Positions 54,723-63,988 of a stretch of DNA of 64,000 bases are shown piece after piece (the stretch's first letter is position 1; each line of letters begins with the position of its first letter). Made by a program: the position numbers and the translations under genes. The notes under the pieces were generated by a model, which was given only the letters and a program-made list of their open reading frames with translations, was not told the DNA's origin and searched no databases. The stretch is taken from assembly GCF_026735135.1 (NCBI RefSeq), contig NZ_JAPQER010000002.1, positions 1 to 64,000 on the forward strand, written 5' to 3'. This DNA comes from Clostridium aestuarii (GTDB lineage: Bacteria; Bacillota; Clostridia; Clostridiales; Clostridiaceae).

Positions 54723-56006
54723 TTGAAAATGTTAATAAAAAATACATTTATAGTTACAATGGATCAAGAAAAAGGAAATATAGAAAAAGGATATATATAC
54801 ATTGAAGATGAAAAAATAAGAGAAGTAGGCATTGGAGAATATAATGAAGAGGTTAAAGGAATTAAAGTAATAAATGGAGAAGGGTATTGTGCTATGCCGG
54901 GTCTTATAAACTGTCATACGCATGCTTCAATGACACTTCTAAGAGGATATGGTGAAGGACTTCCTTTGATGAAATGGTTAAATGAAAAAATATGGCCAAT
55001 GGAAAGAAAGTTTGAAGAGAAACATATAAAAATTGGTACTGGAATAGCTTGTATAGAAATGTTAAGAAGTGGAACAACTACATTAAACGATATGTATTTT
55101 ATGATGCCTGAAGTTATGAAGGGTATGGAAAATTTTAATATGAGGGCAATGTTAGGAACAACTATTATTGGTCAGAATTGGGAAAAACAATTAAGTGATG
55201 CAATAGATTTAAAAGAAATAGTAAAAAAGAAAAATAACAGAGGATTATTGACAACAAGTTTTGCACCACATTCTCCGTATAGTTTATCTTTTGAAGCATT
55301 AAGAGAAGTTGCACAAGCCGCTAAACAATACAAAGAAAATATACATATACATGTATCAGAAACTACAGATGAATTAGATATTGTTAAACAAAAATATAAT
55401 ATGACACCTGTAGAGTTGATGGTTAAAACTGGTATTGCTGATAATAAAGTTACAGCAGCTCATTGTGTTCATCTTAATAATAAGGATATTAAGATAATAA
55501 AGGAAAAAGATATAAGCGTCATTTATAATCCTCAAAGTAATATGAAGCTAGCTAGTGGAACTCCTAGAATAATCGAAATGTTAGATGAAAATATTAATGT
55601 TTGCTTAGGAACAGATGGAACTTCAAGTAATAACAATCTAAATATGTTTGAAGAAATGGAAACAGGAGTAATGCTTCAAAATTTATTTTACAAAGATGCA
55701 ACTAGAATAAGTTCAGAAAAAATGTTAAAGATAGCTACAATAAATGGAGCTAAGGCATTAGGTCTTGAAAAATTGGGCGTTTTAAAAGAAGGATATTTTG
55801 CAGATATTATAATGATAAATTTAAACAAACCTAATTTAATACCATGTCATGATATATATTCAAATATTGTTTTTTCAGCAAATGGAAGTGAAGTTGAATA
55901 TGTAATTATTAATGGGAAAATTGTTATGGATAATGGTGAATTTGTTGATATTGATGAAGAAAGAATATTATATGAAAGTAATAAATTTTTTAAAGAATCT
56001 ATATAA
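54723..56006 (+). CDS. mtaD: Amidohydrolase, 5'-methylthioadenosine/S-adenosylhomocysteine deaminase family
   Basis: A 427-residue metal-dependent hydrolase with the two-histidine motif NCHTHASMTLLRG (about residues 58-70), HIHVSET (about 210), AAHCVHL and GTDGTSSNN with the metal-binding Asp. The motifs fit the MtaD/DadD group that deaminates adenosine-type nucleosides; related chlorohydrolase-family functions are possible. Start: ATG 54714 overlaps the SD-like AAAGGGATGAT, so TTG 54723 is preferred. Confidence 0.87.
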   Translation: MKMLIKNTFIVTMDQEKGNIEKGYIYIEDEKIREVGIGEYNEEVKGIKVINGEGYCAMPGLINCHTHASMTLLRGYGEGLPLMKWLNEKIWPMERKFEEKHIKIGTGIACIEMLRSGTTTLNDMYFMMPEVMKGMENFNMRAMLGTTIIGQNWEKQLSDAIDLKEIVKKKNNRGLLTTSFAPHSPYSLSFEALREVAQAAKQYKENIHIHVSETTDELDIVKQKYNMTPVELMVKTGIADNKVTAAHCVHLNNKDIKIIKEKDISVIYNPQSNMKLASGTPRIIEMLDENINVCLGTDGTSSNNNLNMFEEMETGVMLQNLFYKDATRISSEKMLKIATINGAKALGLEKLGVLKEGYFADIIMINLNKPNLIPCHDIYSNIVFSANGSEVEYVIINGKIVMDNGEFVDIDEERILYESNKFFKESI

Positions 56007-56078
56007 TTTATAGTATAAGCAAAAGTTTTGACGTGTTATAAGTACTTCATTTTTATTATTTAAATATTAGGAGAGGAT

Positions 56079-56615
56079 ATGAAAAATAGTAATAAAAAAA
56101 ATGATGATAAATGTAATATAGATAATAAAGATGCAAACGTACATAATAAAAATGACAATAAAAATAACAATTTGAATAGTGAGTATTTAAAAGAATTGAT
56201 AACTAAACTTAATGATATTAATGATGAGGAAGACATAAGGGATAACATAAATGAAGTATGTGATAATAATATTAAATGTGTAGCAGAAAAGTTAGCAGAC
56301 ATAAATATAATAAGAAGAGAACTTACTAAACTAAGATTAAATCCTGCTAAAATAACATTTTATGAAAATGACCTTGTACCCTTATTAAGAATACTAGAAG
56401 TGTTGGGTTTATCATCAGAAAGATTATCTGTTGGAGCATCAAATTTGAATAGTATTCCTGTGAGTAAGGTTTCTAAAATTAAAAAAATGATAGAATTAGT
56501 ATATGATATAAATGATCAACTTGAAGGTGTAATTGAAGTACTTGAAGATGAAATTGATATATTCTTAAAGATATATGAATGTGATTTAAAAAAAATAAAT
56601 AGAAGGTGTAAATAA
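56079..56615 (+). CDS. Unknown protein, Asn/Lys/Asp-rich N-terminus
   Basis: I do not recognise this 178-residue protein. The first ~28 residues are very polar (N, K, D). The rest is predicted helical, with LRLNPAKITFYENDLVPLLRILEVLGLS in the middle and an acidic C-terminal helix. It has no signal peptide or membrane segment. RBS is TAGGAGAGG. It ends in a strong terminator, and the next gene is separate. Confidence 0.7.
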   Translation: MKNSNKKNDDKCNIDNKDANVHNKNDNKNNNLNSEYLKELITKLNDINDEEDIRDNINEVCDNNIKCVAEKLADINIIRRELTKLRLNPAKITFYENDLVPLLRILEVLGLSSERLSVGASNLNSIPVSKVSKIKKMIELVYDINDQLEGVIEVLEDEIDIFLKIYECDLKKINRRCK

Positions 56616-56664
56616 AATTGTAATTAATACAACAATAAAGATGTATTAATTACAATTTTTTATT
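56615..56664 (+). terminator. Terminator after the unknown gene
   Basis: A perfect 16-bp AT-rich stem (56615-56630 with 56643-56658) followed by TTTATT. Confidence 0.85.
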
Positions 56665-56747
56665 ATAAAAATTTATTTTATTTAGTTTATTTTTTATATA
56701 AAAGAAAATACTAAATTTAATATATTATTTAGTTAAGAGGTGCTTAC

Positions 56748-56969
56748 ATGGAAAAAGTGTGTCCTGTTTGTAATGAAATAAGAGAAATTAAACATATATG
56801 TAAGAAATGCAGAGAGAATATGGTGGATAAAGGAAGAACACAAGAGTATTTTGATGATTATAGTGCAGATGATCCAATAAATGATAAAGGAGATTATTGT
56901 GTTCATGTTTTTAAATGCACTAAATGTTCATCTATAGAAAATGTAAATATAAAAAAAATAATAATTTAA
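56748..56969 (+). CDS. Small zinc-ribbon-like protein
   Basis: A 73-residue protein with CPVC (residues 5-8), CKKC (about 18-21), a single Cys-Val-His and a last CTKC (about 57-60). Three CxxC knuckles point to one or two structural zinc sites. The function is unknown; DNA, RNA or protein binding is possible. It has an AAGAGGTG RBS and stands alone. Confidence 0.7.
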   Translation: MEKVCPVCNEIREIKHICKKCRENMVDKGRTQEYFDDYSADDPINDKGDYCVHVFKCTKCSSIENVNIKKIII

Positions 56970-56991
56970 TAATTAATTAAAAATATTTAAG

Positions 56992-57020
56992 TTGTACTTA
57001 AATGGAAAGATTATTATAAT
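56992..57020 (+). promoter_or_regulatory. Sigma-A promoter for the nucleotidyltransferase gene
   Basis: TTGTAC (56992-56997), a 17-nt spacer and TATAAT (57015-57020), 27 nt before the start codon. Confidence 0.75.
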
Positions 57021-57046
57021 AAAATATATTAAAAGGGGGTTATAAC

Positions 57047-57943
57047 ATGGTAAAAACTATTCAAAAATATCAGAATGCATTTAATTTGCTTATAGATAGA
57101 TTAAAAAACAATGAGTCTGTTTTAGCTGTTATGGTATTTGGAAGTGTTATTACAGGTGATTTGTGGGAAGAATCTGATATTGATTTATTTGTTATATCAA
57201 AAGATAATATTCAAGAAATAAAGAATATTTATACTGAAGATCAAGGGGTACCTGTTCATATTAAACTTATGAACAAGGAAAAATTAATGCATCTTCATGA
57301 AGATTCTTTAATTGGAGGATTCATTCATAGAATATTTGTATCGTCTAGGTTAGTTTTTTCGAAAGATGAGGAAGTAACAGTAAGGTACAATACAGGAAGG
57401 TATTATCCAGATATAGATAGAGAAAAATGGAATATGGTTTATTTGGGAAAGGTACTGAAAAATATGAGCATTTGTAAAAAATATTTGACTAATGATAATA
57501 TATATATGTCATATAATTCAGCAGTTAAATGCGTTCAAGAATTTTCCAAACTATATGTTAATGCATCTGGACATATGATAAGTAAAGATGTTATGACTAT
57601 GGCTATGAATTTAAACGATGAATTTAAAGAACTTGTTGATAAGTTGTTTTTTAACATGGATAATAAGGTGCAAACTATAAATGATATGATAGAATTTTTT
57701 CAATATAATATTGAAAAAGATTTAAAAAAATATACAAGCCTTTTATTAAGATATATGAGAGAAAAAAATTGCCTGTTAAGTTCAGAAAATATAAAAAAAG
57801 ATGAACTTTTTAAAAATTATAAGGTGGATTTTGAAAATATTCTAAATGAACTATGGAATAGAGGAATTATAAAAAGAGGAAGTCGAGAGTATAAAGACGG
57901 GTTCAATAATACATTATTTAAAGAAAAAGTATATTTTATTTAA
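57047..57943 (+). CDS. Nucleotidyltransferase domain protein
   Basis: A 298-residue protein with a pol-beta-type nucleotidyltransferase motif VMVFGSVITGDLWEESDIDLFVI (about residues 28-50): the GS, then the catalytic Asp pair in SDIDLF. The rest is helical with no clear second domain. The family includes aminoglycoside nucleotidyltransferases, MNT-type toxin-antitoxin enzymes and tRNA-modifying enzymes. No antitoxin-like or HEPN gene is next to it. The function is not predictable from sequence. RBS is AAAGGGGG. Confidence 0.8.
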   Translation: MVKTIQKYQNAFNLLIDRLKNNESVLAVMVFGSVITGDLWEESDIDLFVISKDNIQEIKNIYTEDQGVPVHIKLMNKEKLMHLHEDSLIGGFIHRIFVSSRLVFSKDEEVTVRYNTGRYYPDIDREKWNMVYLGKVLKNMSICKKYLTNDNIYMSYNSAVKCVQEFSKLYVNASGHMISKDVMTMAMNLNDEFKELVDKLFFNMDNKVQTINDMIEFFQYNIEKDLKKYTSLLLRYMREKNCLLSSENIKKDELFKNYKVDFENILNELWNRGIIKRGSREYKDGFNNTLFKEKVYFI

Positions 57944-57945
57944 AT

Positions 57946-57996
57946 AAATTTGGCATGTATTTCTAAAAGAACTGAATGTATGCCAAGTTTATTATA
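57946..57996 (+). terminator. Terminator after the nucleotidyltransferase gene
   Basis: A 17-bp stem with wobbles (aaatttggcatgtattt / gaatgtatgccaagttt), followed by ATTATAAT. Confidence 0.8.
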
Positions 57997-58049
57997 ATTG
58001 AGGAAATCATATAATTAATGATAAAAACTTTGGTAAAAAGGTGATTAAA

Positions 58050-59453
58050 ATGAAAAAATATAAGTTTAATTTCAAAGGTGAGTTTCCAAAGTATATTCAA
58101 ATATCAAGACACATTAAAAAATTAATAAATTCTAAAGTAATAAAAGAAGGTGATAAATTACCTTCAATTAGAGGATTATCAAATTTATTAGGGGTGAATA
58201 CAGTTACCGTTGTCAATGCGTATAAGCGTCTTGAAACTGAAGGATATGCATTACAAAAAATAGGGAGTGGAACTTATGCTAAAGGAAAAGTAGAAAATAG
58301 AAATTTTTTGAAAGAATACTCTAGTATATATAAAAAATTAAGTGGTGGTTCTTTGAAAGATTATATAGATTTTACAGGTGAGACAACTTGCAGTGAGTTT
58401 TTTCCTGTTAAAACTTTTAAAGAGGCATTAAATAATGTGTTGGATAGGGATGGAGCAGATGCTTTTACATATCAAAATGCTTTAGGATATGAAGGATTAA
58501 GAGAAAGCATTAATATCTATTTCTGGAAAAAAGAATTGGATAGTGAAGATATAATTATAGTATCAGGAGCACAGCAAGGAATAGACATAGTATCTAAGGC
58601 AATAATTAATGTTAATGATAATATTGTTGTAGAAAAGCCAACTTATAGTGGTGCACTAAATGTCTTCAAGTGGAGAAGAGCAAATATTTTTGAAATAGAT
58701 ATGTTTAAAGATGGAGTTGATATGTCTTTTTTTAAAAAAATACTTAAAAAAAATAAAATAAAATGTTTTTATGTTATGAGTTATTTTCAGAATCCAACTG
58801 GATATACTTATAGCATAGAAAAAAAGAGAGAAATATTGAATCTTGCTGAGGAATATGATTTTTATATAATTGAGGATGATTATTTATCTGAACTTATTTA
58901 TGATAATGATATTAAATACCAAAGCTTTAAAAGTTTGGATATTAATGATAGAGTAATATATATAAAAAGTTTTTCAAAGATATTTCTACCAGGTATAAGA
59001 ATGGGATATGTTATACCACCTCTAAAATTTAGTGAAGCGGTTCAGAATTCAAAAATAAATACTGATAGAACAACTTCAAGTTTAATGCAGAGAGCATTAG
59101 ATTTATATATTAGAGAAGGATATTGGAAGAAACATATAAAGAAGTTAAACAACTCATATAAGATAAGGTATGAATATATGGAAGAAATTCTTAATAATGT
59201 GCTAAAAGATAAGATTATATTTAATAGCCCAGGAGGCGGACTGAATTTTTATATTAAAATACGAGATGAAATAAATATGAATTGTGTAGAACTTTTTAAT
59301 AGATGTAAAAAAGAAAAAATAATTATAACTCCGGGAGTGCTTTTTTACAAAAACAATATAGAAGGAGAAAAATATTTTAGAATAGGTTTTTCTCAAACAG
59401 GTGTAAAAGAAATTAAAAAGGGAGTAGAAGTAATTGATGAAATTCTGAAATAA
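58050..59453 (+). CDS. MocR/PdxR-type GntR regulator with aminotransferase domain
   Basis: A 467-residue fusion. An N-terminal GntR winged helix (about residues 10-75, with GDKLPSIRGLSNLLGVNTVTVVNAYKRL) is followed by a fold-type I aminotransferase domain with FQNPTGYTYS, IEDDYLSELIY and the PLP lysine in YIKSFSKIFLPGIRMGY (about residue 310). MocR regulators sense PLP or an amino compound. No vitamin B6 or amino acid gene is beside it, so the target is unknown. ATG 58050 is preferred because the upstream GTG 58041 forms part of the SD-like AAGGTGAT. Confidence 0.9.
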   Translation: MKKYKFNFKGEFPKYIQISRHIKKLINSKVIKEGDKLPSIRGLSNLLGVNTVTVVNAYKRLETEGYALQKIGSGTYAKGKVENRNFLKEYSSIYKKLSGGSLKDYIDFTGETTCSEFFPVKTFKEALNNVLDRDGADAFTYQNALGYEGLRESINIYFWKKELDSEDIIIVSGAQQGIDIVSKAIINVNDNIVVEKPTYSGALNVFKWRRANIFEIDMFKDGVDMSFFKKILKKNKIKCFYVMSYFQNPTGYTYSIEKKREILNLAEEYDFYIIEDDYLSELIYDNDIKYQSFKSLDINDRVIYIKSFSKIFLPGIRMGYVIPPLKFSEAVQNSKINTDRTTSSLMQRALDLYIREGYWKKHIKKLNNSYKIRYEYMEEILNNVLKDKIIFNSPGGGLNFYIKIRDEINMNCVELFNRCKKEKIIITPGVLFYKNNIEGEKYFRIGFSQTGVKEIKKGVEVIDEILK

Positions 59454-59469
59454 AAGGATGAATTGATAA

Positions 59470-60144
59470 ATGAAAAAAGGGCTTGTAGAATTTAACTGGA
59501 ATAATGTAGATAAATATACTGATGAAGAGATAACATACTTTCTATTTGTAGAAGGTAAAGGTATCAATACTATATGTAAAATAAGAGGACTGGATAGAAG
59601 TGAAGTACAGAATCATATTATTCAAGGTAAAATTAAATATAGATTCTTAGCTAAAAGCCAAAATACTAAGGAATTTTTTAAAACATTATCAGAAGCAGGA
59701 AAGCAGGACAAGATTACAGTATTAAACTCATTAGATAAAGAAAACAAAATAAGGATTATAAAATTTATAAGACAAAATTATGCGGATATGTACCCTAAAG
59801 ATAAGGAATTAGGCGTTTGGATTTTAGGAGAATTGAGAGAAATAGAAGGTTTAGATATTTTGATAAAAGCTTCTGTACACAAATTTGTAAATATTAGACG
59901 GATGTCAGTATCAGCTATGGGAAAGCTTGAAAATGAAAAATGTGAAGTTGCATTAATTAGAGCACTAGATGATGATAATCCTCAAGTTGTAATGTATGCA
60001 ATAAAAGCTTTATATAAAATAAAAAGTGTTAAATCTATAGATAAAATACAATATATAAAGAAGAGTGCACAAAAAAAATACTTAAAAGAAGCTGCAGAAA
60101 AGTATTTAACAGATTTAAACTTATACAAAATGGGAGTGACTTAA
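59470..60144 (+). CDS. HEAT-repeat protein
   Basis: A 224-residue protein with an N-terminal helix-turn-helix-like stretch (GKGINTICKIRGLDRSEVQNHII) and C-terminal HEAT-like helical repeats (LGVWILGELREIEGLDILIKAS, RRMSVSAMGKLENEKCEVALIRAL, PQVVMYAIKALYKIKSVKSI). It is likely a protein- or nucleic-acid-binding scaffold. It lies 16 bp after the MocR gene and 1 bp before yigZ, so all three are probably one operon. Confidence 0.8.
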   Translation: MKKGLVEFNWNNVDKYTDEEITYFLFVEGKGINTICKIRGLDRSEVQNHIIQGKIKYRFLAKSQNTKEFFKTLSEAGKQDKITVLNSLDKENKIRIIKFIRQNYADMYPKDKELGVWILGELREIEGLDILIKASVHKFVNIRRMSVSAMGKLENEKCEVALIRALDDDNPQVVMYAIKALYKIKSVKSIDKIQYIKKSAQKKYLKEAAEKYLTDLNLYKMGVT

Positions 60145-60145
60145 A

Positions 60146-60793
60146 GTGGGATATTTTACAGTTAAGAATGAAGCAAGTGATCAGTTTGTAGAAAGAAAGT
60201 CTACTTTTATAGGACATGTTAAGAGAGTATATAGTGAAGAGGAAGCAAGAGCGTTTATTAATGAAATAAAAAATAAACATAAAGAAGCAAGACATAATGT
60301 GTATGCATATGCAATTGGAAAAAACATGGGAATACAACGATATACTGATGATGGAGAACCTCAAGGAACAGCAGGAGTTCCTATGCTAGAAGTTATAAAA
60401 AGAAAAGGTATTACAGATGTTGTAGTAGTTGTTACTAGATATTTTGGTGGAATCCTTTTAGGAACAGGAGGATTAACAAGAGCTTATTCTAAAGGTGCAG
60501 TTATATCAATAGATAAAGCTGGTATAGTAGAAAAAGTAGAAGGATTACATTTAAATATTACTATTGATTATGATTTGATTGGTAAGGTTCAATATATTTG
60601 TGGACAAAATTCATGGTACATAGAAGATATAGAATACACTGATAAGGTAAAATTGCTTATTTTAGCCGAAGCAGATATTGTTGAGAAGATAAAAGCGAAA
60701 ATTATGGAAGTTACGGCGGGAAAATGTGAATTTGATGAAGAAAATAAAGATTATTATTTTAAGCTTGAAACTAGATTGTATGAAGACAATTAA
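60146..60793 (+). CDS. YigZ/IMPACT family protein
   Basis: A 215-residue protein with the UPF0029/IMPACT domain motifs ERKSTFIGHVKRV, IQRYTDDGEPQGTAGVPMLEVI and TRYFGGILLGTGGLTRAYSKGA, and a C-terminal ferredoxin-like DUF1949 domain. The family is proposed to act in translation or stress response; the biochemical activity is unsettled. Starts at GTG 60146. Confidence 0.92.
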   Translation: MGYFTVKNEASDQFVERKSTFIGHVKRVYSEEEARAFINEIKNKHKEARHNVYAYAIGKNMGIQRYTDDGEPQGTAGVPMLEVIKRKGITDVVVVVTRYFGGILLGTGGLTRAYSKGAVISIDKAGIVEKVEGLHLNITIDYDLIGKVQYICGQNSWYIEDIEYTDKVKLLILAEADIVEKIKAKIMEVTAGKCEFDEENKDYYFKLETRLYEDN

Positions 60794-61061
60794 TAGCTAA
60801 TGGGTAGTGCTAGTATTAGTGTTAACGTTAGTGTGAAATTTGAATTTAGAATACTATATGTGCTATAATGTTAATCGATTGTCTATAAATTGATCAATTT
60901 TTGTAGTTGAAAAGTAAAAATAAAACAAATAATATATTCATATAAACTGTTTTATTTTGAACTGTATTGTTTGTTTGTGTTTAAATGTATTTTTATTCTG
61001 CGAAAGTTGTAAATATATTGCATGGTTTTAAATAAAACATATAAAGTTAGGGGGAGTTCTT

Positions 61062-61802
61062 ATGTCAGGACATTCAAAATGGCATAATATACAAGTTAAA
61101 AAAGGTAAAAACGATGCTAAAAGAGGTAAAATATTCACAAAAATAGGTAGAGAACTTATGTTAGCCGCTAGAGATGGTGGTTCTAGTCCAGATATAAATG
61201 CTAAATTAAGAGATGTTATAGCAAAAGCAAAGGCAGCAAATATGCCGGGAGATACAGTTGAAAGAGCAATTAAAAAAGGTGCGGGCGAGCTTGAAGGGAT
61301 AAGCTATGAAGAAATAGTTTATGAAGGATATGCACCTGGCGGAGTTGCAGTAATGGTAAAAACACTTACAGATAACAGAAATAGAAGTGCTGCAAGTGTA
61401 AGATATAAATTTGATAAATATGGTGGTAATTTAGGTGCAAGTGGATGTGTATCCTATATGTTTCAAAGAAAAGGTCAAATAGTAATAGAAAGAACAGAAA
61501 AAACAGATGAAGATGAGTTAATGATGGTAGCATTAGATGCTGGGGCAGAAGATTTCAATGTAGAAGAAGAGGTATTTGAAATTATAACAGACCCAATAGA
61601 ATTTTCATCAGTTCGTGAAGAACTTGAAAAAGCAGGATATGAGTTTGTAGAAGCAGATATTACTATGATACCAGATATGATGACATCTGTTGATATGGAA
61701 ACAGCTCCAAAAACTCAAAAACTTATAGATATGCTTGAAGATGATGATGATGTTCAAGATGTCTATACAAATGTTGAATTCCCTGATGAGTTTGAAGGTT
61801 AA
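61062..61802 (+). CDS. yebC: YebC/PmpR family protein
   Basis: A 246-residue protein with [29 protein letters not shown], the [20 protein letters not shown] block and the acidic C-terminal domain. Members are described as transcription regulators and, more recently, as translation factors that relieve ribosome stalling at proline runs. RBS is GGGGGAG. The last 12 codons lie in a 35-bp tandem duplication that extends past the stop codon. The 268-bp gap upstream holds only AT-rich sequence and a weak hairpin. Confidence 0.95.
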   Translation: MSGHSKWHNIQVKKGKNDAKRGKIFTKIGRELMLAARDGGSSPDINAKLRDVIAKAKAANMPGDTVERAIKKGAGELEGISYEEIVYEGYAPGGVAVMVKTLTDNRNRSAASVRYKFDKYGGNLGASGCVSYMFQRKGQIVIERTEKTDEDELMMVALDAGAEDFNVEEEVFEIITDPIEFSSVREELEKAGYEFVEADITMIPDMMTSVDMETAPKTQKLIDMLEDDDDVQDVYTNVEFPDEFEG

Positions 61803-61845
61803 GAAATGTTGAATTCCCTGATGAGTTTGAAGGTTAAGAAATGTT
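61769..61845 (+). repeat. 35-bp tandem duplication at the 3' end of yebC
   Basis: Two exact copies (61769-61803 and 61804-61838) plus 7 bases of a third. The first copy contains the yebC stop codon, so the second is non-coding. The unit is not a multiple of three. Exact identity suggests a recent event. Confidence 0.95.
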
Positions 61846-61917
61846 AGTGTTCTACAATAATTAGCAGTTAAAAAGTATAAAGATATATGTTTTTTAATCA
61901 TTCTATGATGATATGAG

Positions 61918-61970
61918 ACACTTCTAAATGTATGTATAAAAATTACTACATTTAGAAGTGTTTTTATTTT
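61918..61970 (+). terminator. Terminator after yebC
   Basis: A perfect 15-bp stem (61918-61932 with 61947-61961) followed by TTTTATTTT. Confidence 0.9.
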
Positions 61971-62098
61971 ATCTAAAATTAAATATATGTAGTTTGTATT
62001 ACATTTTAAAATTAATAAATATTGTTACATAAGGATGTAACTTTTTAATAGCATAAGTACATATCTTATATTATATAGATTTTATAAGGAGGCAAAAA

Positions 62099-63781
62099 GT
62101 GTTGAACAAATTTATTGAATCAAAGGTAGCAAGTACAGAAAAGGATAATAATATAGTAAGAAGTAGAAATGTTCAAAACAATAAAATAGAAAAAAATGAA
62201 ACTTGTGAAAATAATACAAGTAAGAAAGAAAAATCAGATGAAAATCTTAAATTAAACAAATCTTGTGACATTGGACCATTAACACCTATTCAGTGCAGTG
62301 AAAAAGCATATAATATTCGTACAGATGCAGCTGGTTTTCAAAAGGATCTTCCTATGCCAGGTCATCCTTGTAATGGAGATTCAGGATTATACCCCAATAA
62401 AATTGCAAATTATTCTAAAGCGTTGCCCCATAATGAATTAGGTGAGGTAAATATGAGTGCCTACAATATATGGCTTAAGGCTTTAACAACGGGTAATCCT
62501 GAAATGTTTGAAAATATACCTTTGGGCGGTGTTAGAAAATTTGCTAATCCTCAGGGGGCGTATGCATTTGATTTGGAAGGACCTAATTCTCATCACTTAA
62601 CTATGCCTGTACCACCTAACTTTAGTAGTGCATGGATGGCTAGTGAGATGGCTGAGGATTATTGGAGAGCATTGACACGCGATGTACCTTTTATAGAGTA
62701 TAATACAAATTCACTTACTGATGAAGCTGCTTATGACATGTCGAAATTTTCAGATTACCGTGGACCAAAACATAATGGAATGGTTACTACAGAAACGTTA
62801 TTTCGGGGAAATACGTTAGGGGATTTAGTTGGGCCTTATATTTCTCAGTTTTTGTGTCAAAATGTTCCGTTTGGTTCTAAAACTCTTGTGCAGCAATATC
62901 GTACTACAGTAGCTGGAAAGGACTATATGACTTCATATAATGAATGGTTAAATATTGAAAATGGTGTTCTTCCTAGTAGCTCAGGTGTATTCGATCCTAA
63001 ACCTCGTTATATTCGTAATGGTAGAGATTTAGGAGAATGGGTTCATGGAGACTTTACTTATCAAACTATTTTAAATGCTTGTTTGATTTTGTTAAGTTTT
63101 GGAGAAAAAGCACTATGTTCAGAAAATCCTTATTTATGTTCAAAAACACAAACTGGTTTTATCACTTTTGGAGCAGCTTATATTTTAGATTTAATTGGGA
63201 AATCAGCAAGGATAGCACTAGAATCTGCTTGGTTCCAAAAATTTTTAGTTCATCGTCGATTACGCCCAGAGGAATTTGGAGGACGTGTTCATAATAAATT
63301 AATAGGAGATGCTAGTTATCCTATTAATTCAGAATTGTTAAAATGTAAGGCTATTTCTAAAGTGTTTAATAAGTATGGAACATACTTATTGCCTATGGCG
63401 TATCCAGAAGGTTCGCCTACTCATACATCATATCCAGCTGGGCATGCTTGTATTGCTGGAGCAGGTGTTACCATGCTGAAAGCCTTCTTTAATGAAGATT
63501 TTATTATACCTAATTCAGTTGTAGCTAGTGCTGATGGGTTATCATTAATTCCTTATTCAGGTAAACCTTTAACTATAGGTGGTGAACTAAACAAACTTGG
63601 TTCTAATCTTTCTCTCGGTCGTGATACTGCAGGTGTTCACTGGCGTTCAGATGGAATAGAAGGATTAAAAATAGGGGAAGCTGTTGCCATTGGTATTCTT
63701 CATGATTTTAAGAAAACTTACAATGAAGATTTTAAGGGATTCTGTTTTACAAAATTTGATGGAAATACAATTAGAGTTTAA
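62099..63781 (+). CDS. Vanadium-dependent haloperoxidase-like protein
   Basis: A 560-residue protein with a polar, K/N-rich N-terminus (about 60 residues), no obvious signal peptide and a C-terminal PAP2-like vanadate-binding domain. Visible motifs are QKFLVHRRLRPEEFGG (Lys and Arg ligands, about residue 380), PEGSPTHTSYPAGHACIAGAG (about 440), and LGRDTAGVHWRSDGIEG with the Arg and the vanadate-linked His (about 510-525). The usual PSGH is PAGH here. These motifs resemble algal and bacterial haloperoxidases; phosphatase activity is also possible. GTG start is after AAGGAGG. The codon use looks slightly less AT-biased than that of its neighbours. Confidence 0.85.
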   Translation: MLNKFIESKVASTEKDNNIVRSRNVQNNKIEKNETCENNTSKKEKSDENLKLNKSCDIGPLTPIQCSEKAYNIRTDAAGFQKDLPMPGHPCNGDSGLYPNKIANYSKALPHNELGEVNMSAYNIWLKALTTGNPEMFENIPLGGVRKFANPQGAYAFDLEGPNSHHLTMPVPPNFSSAWMASEMAEDYWRALTRDVPFIEYNTNSLTDEAAYDMSKFSDYRGPKHNGMVTTETLFRGNTLGDLVGPYISQFLCQNVPFGSKTLVQQYRTTVAGKDYMTSYNEWLNIENGVLPSSSGVFDPKPRYIRNGRDLGEWVHGDFTYQTILNACLILLSFGEKALCSENPYLCSKTQTGFITFGAAYILDLIGKSARIALESAWFQKFLVHRRLRPEEFGGRVHNKLIGDASYPINSELLKCKAISKVFNKYGTYLLPMAYPEGSPTHTSYPAGHACIAGAGVTMLKAFFNEDFIIPNSVVASADGLSLIPYSGKPLTIGGELNKLGSNLSLGRDTAGVHWRSDGIEGLKIGEAVAIGILHDFKKTYNEDFKGFCFTKFDGNTIRV

Positions 63782-63788
63782 AAAATAC

Positions 63789-63817
63789 TTGACACTAAAA
63801 AAAATACATGATATCAT
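63789..63817 (+). promoter_or_regulatory. Strong sigma-A promoter before a leader peptide
   Basis: A perfect TTGACA (63789-63794), a 17-nt spacer and TATCAT (63812-63817). It begins 8 bp after the haloperoxidase stop codon and drives the leader region at the window's end. Confidence 0.85.
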
Positions 63818-63847
63818 TATGAAAAATTATCAAACAGGAGAAATATT

Positions 63848-63916
63848 ATGAATTATAGAATAAATACACTAATTTCAAAATTAAATAATGAACTCTTATT
63901 AGCTAACTTAAACTAG
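63848..63916 (+). CDS. Leader peptide of an attenuator (22 aa)
   Basis: A 22-codon ORF with a good RBS (CAGGAG, 7 nt before the ATG). It contains a Leu/Asn-rich run (LNNELLLANLN) at its end. It is directly followed by mutually exclusive hairpins, which is the layout of ribosome-stalling leader peptides. It does not match any leader peptide I recognise. Confidence 0.7.
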   Translation: MNYRINTLISKLNNELLLANLN

Positions 63917-63988
63917 CGATTGTATATATAGATAGGTAAATACTACCATAGATACAATCGCCGAAAAAGGTGCATTGTATCTATGGTG
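63916..63988 (+). promoter_or_regulatory. Competing stem-loops (attenuator) downstream of the leader peptide
   Basis: Segment 1 (63916-63925) pairs with segment 2 (63952-63961) over 10 bp. Segment 2, extended to 63945-63958, also pairs with segment 3 (63974-63987) over 14 bp, with a further small CGCC/GGTG stem inside. The two structures exclude each other. The controlled gene lies beyond 64000. Confidence 0.75.

Noticed and set aside
57047..57943. MNT/HEPN toxin-antitoxin system
   Set aside because: The nucleotidyltransferase motif fits, but the protein is much longer than MNT antitoxins and there is no adjacent HEPN-like gene.
60794..61061. Possible riboswitch or small RNA before yebC
   Set aside because: The gap is AT-rich with only a weak 11-bp AT hairpin around 60917-60959 and a large loop. 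No conserved riboswitch core was recognisable.
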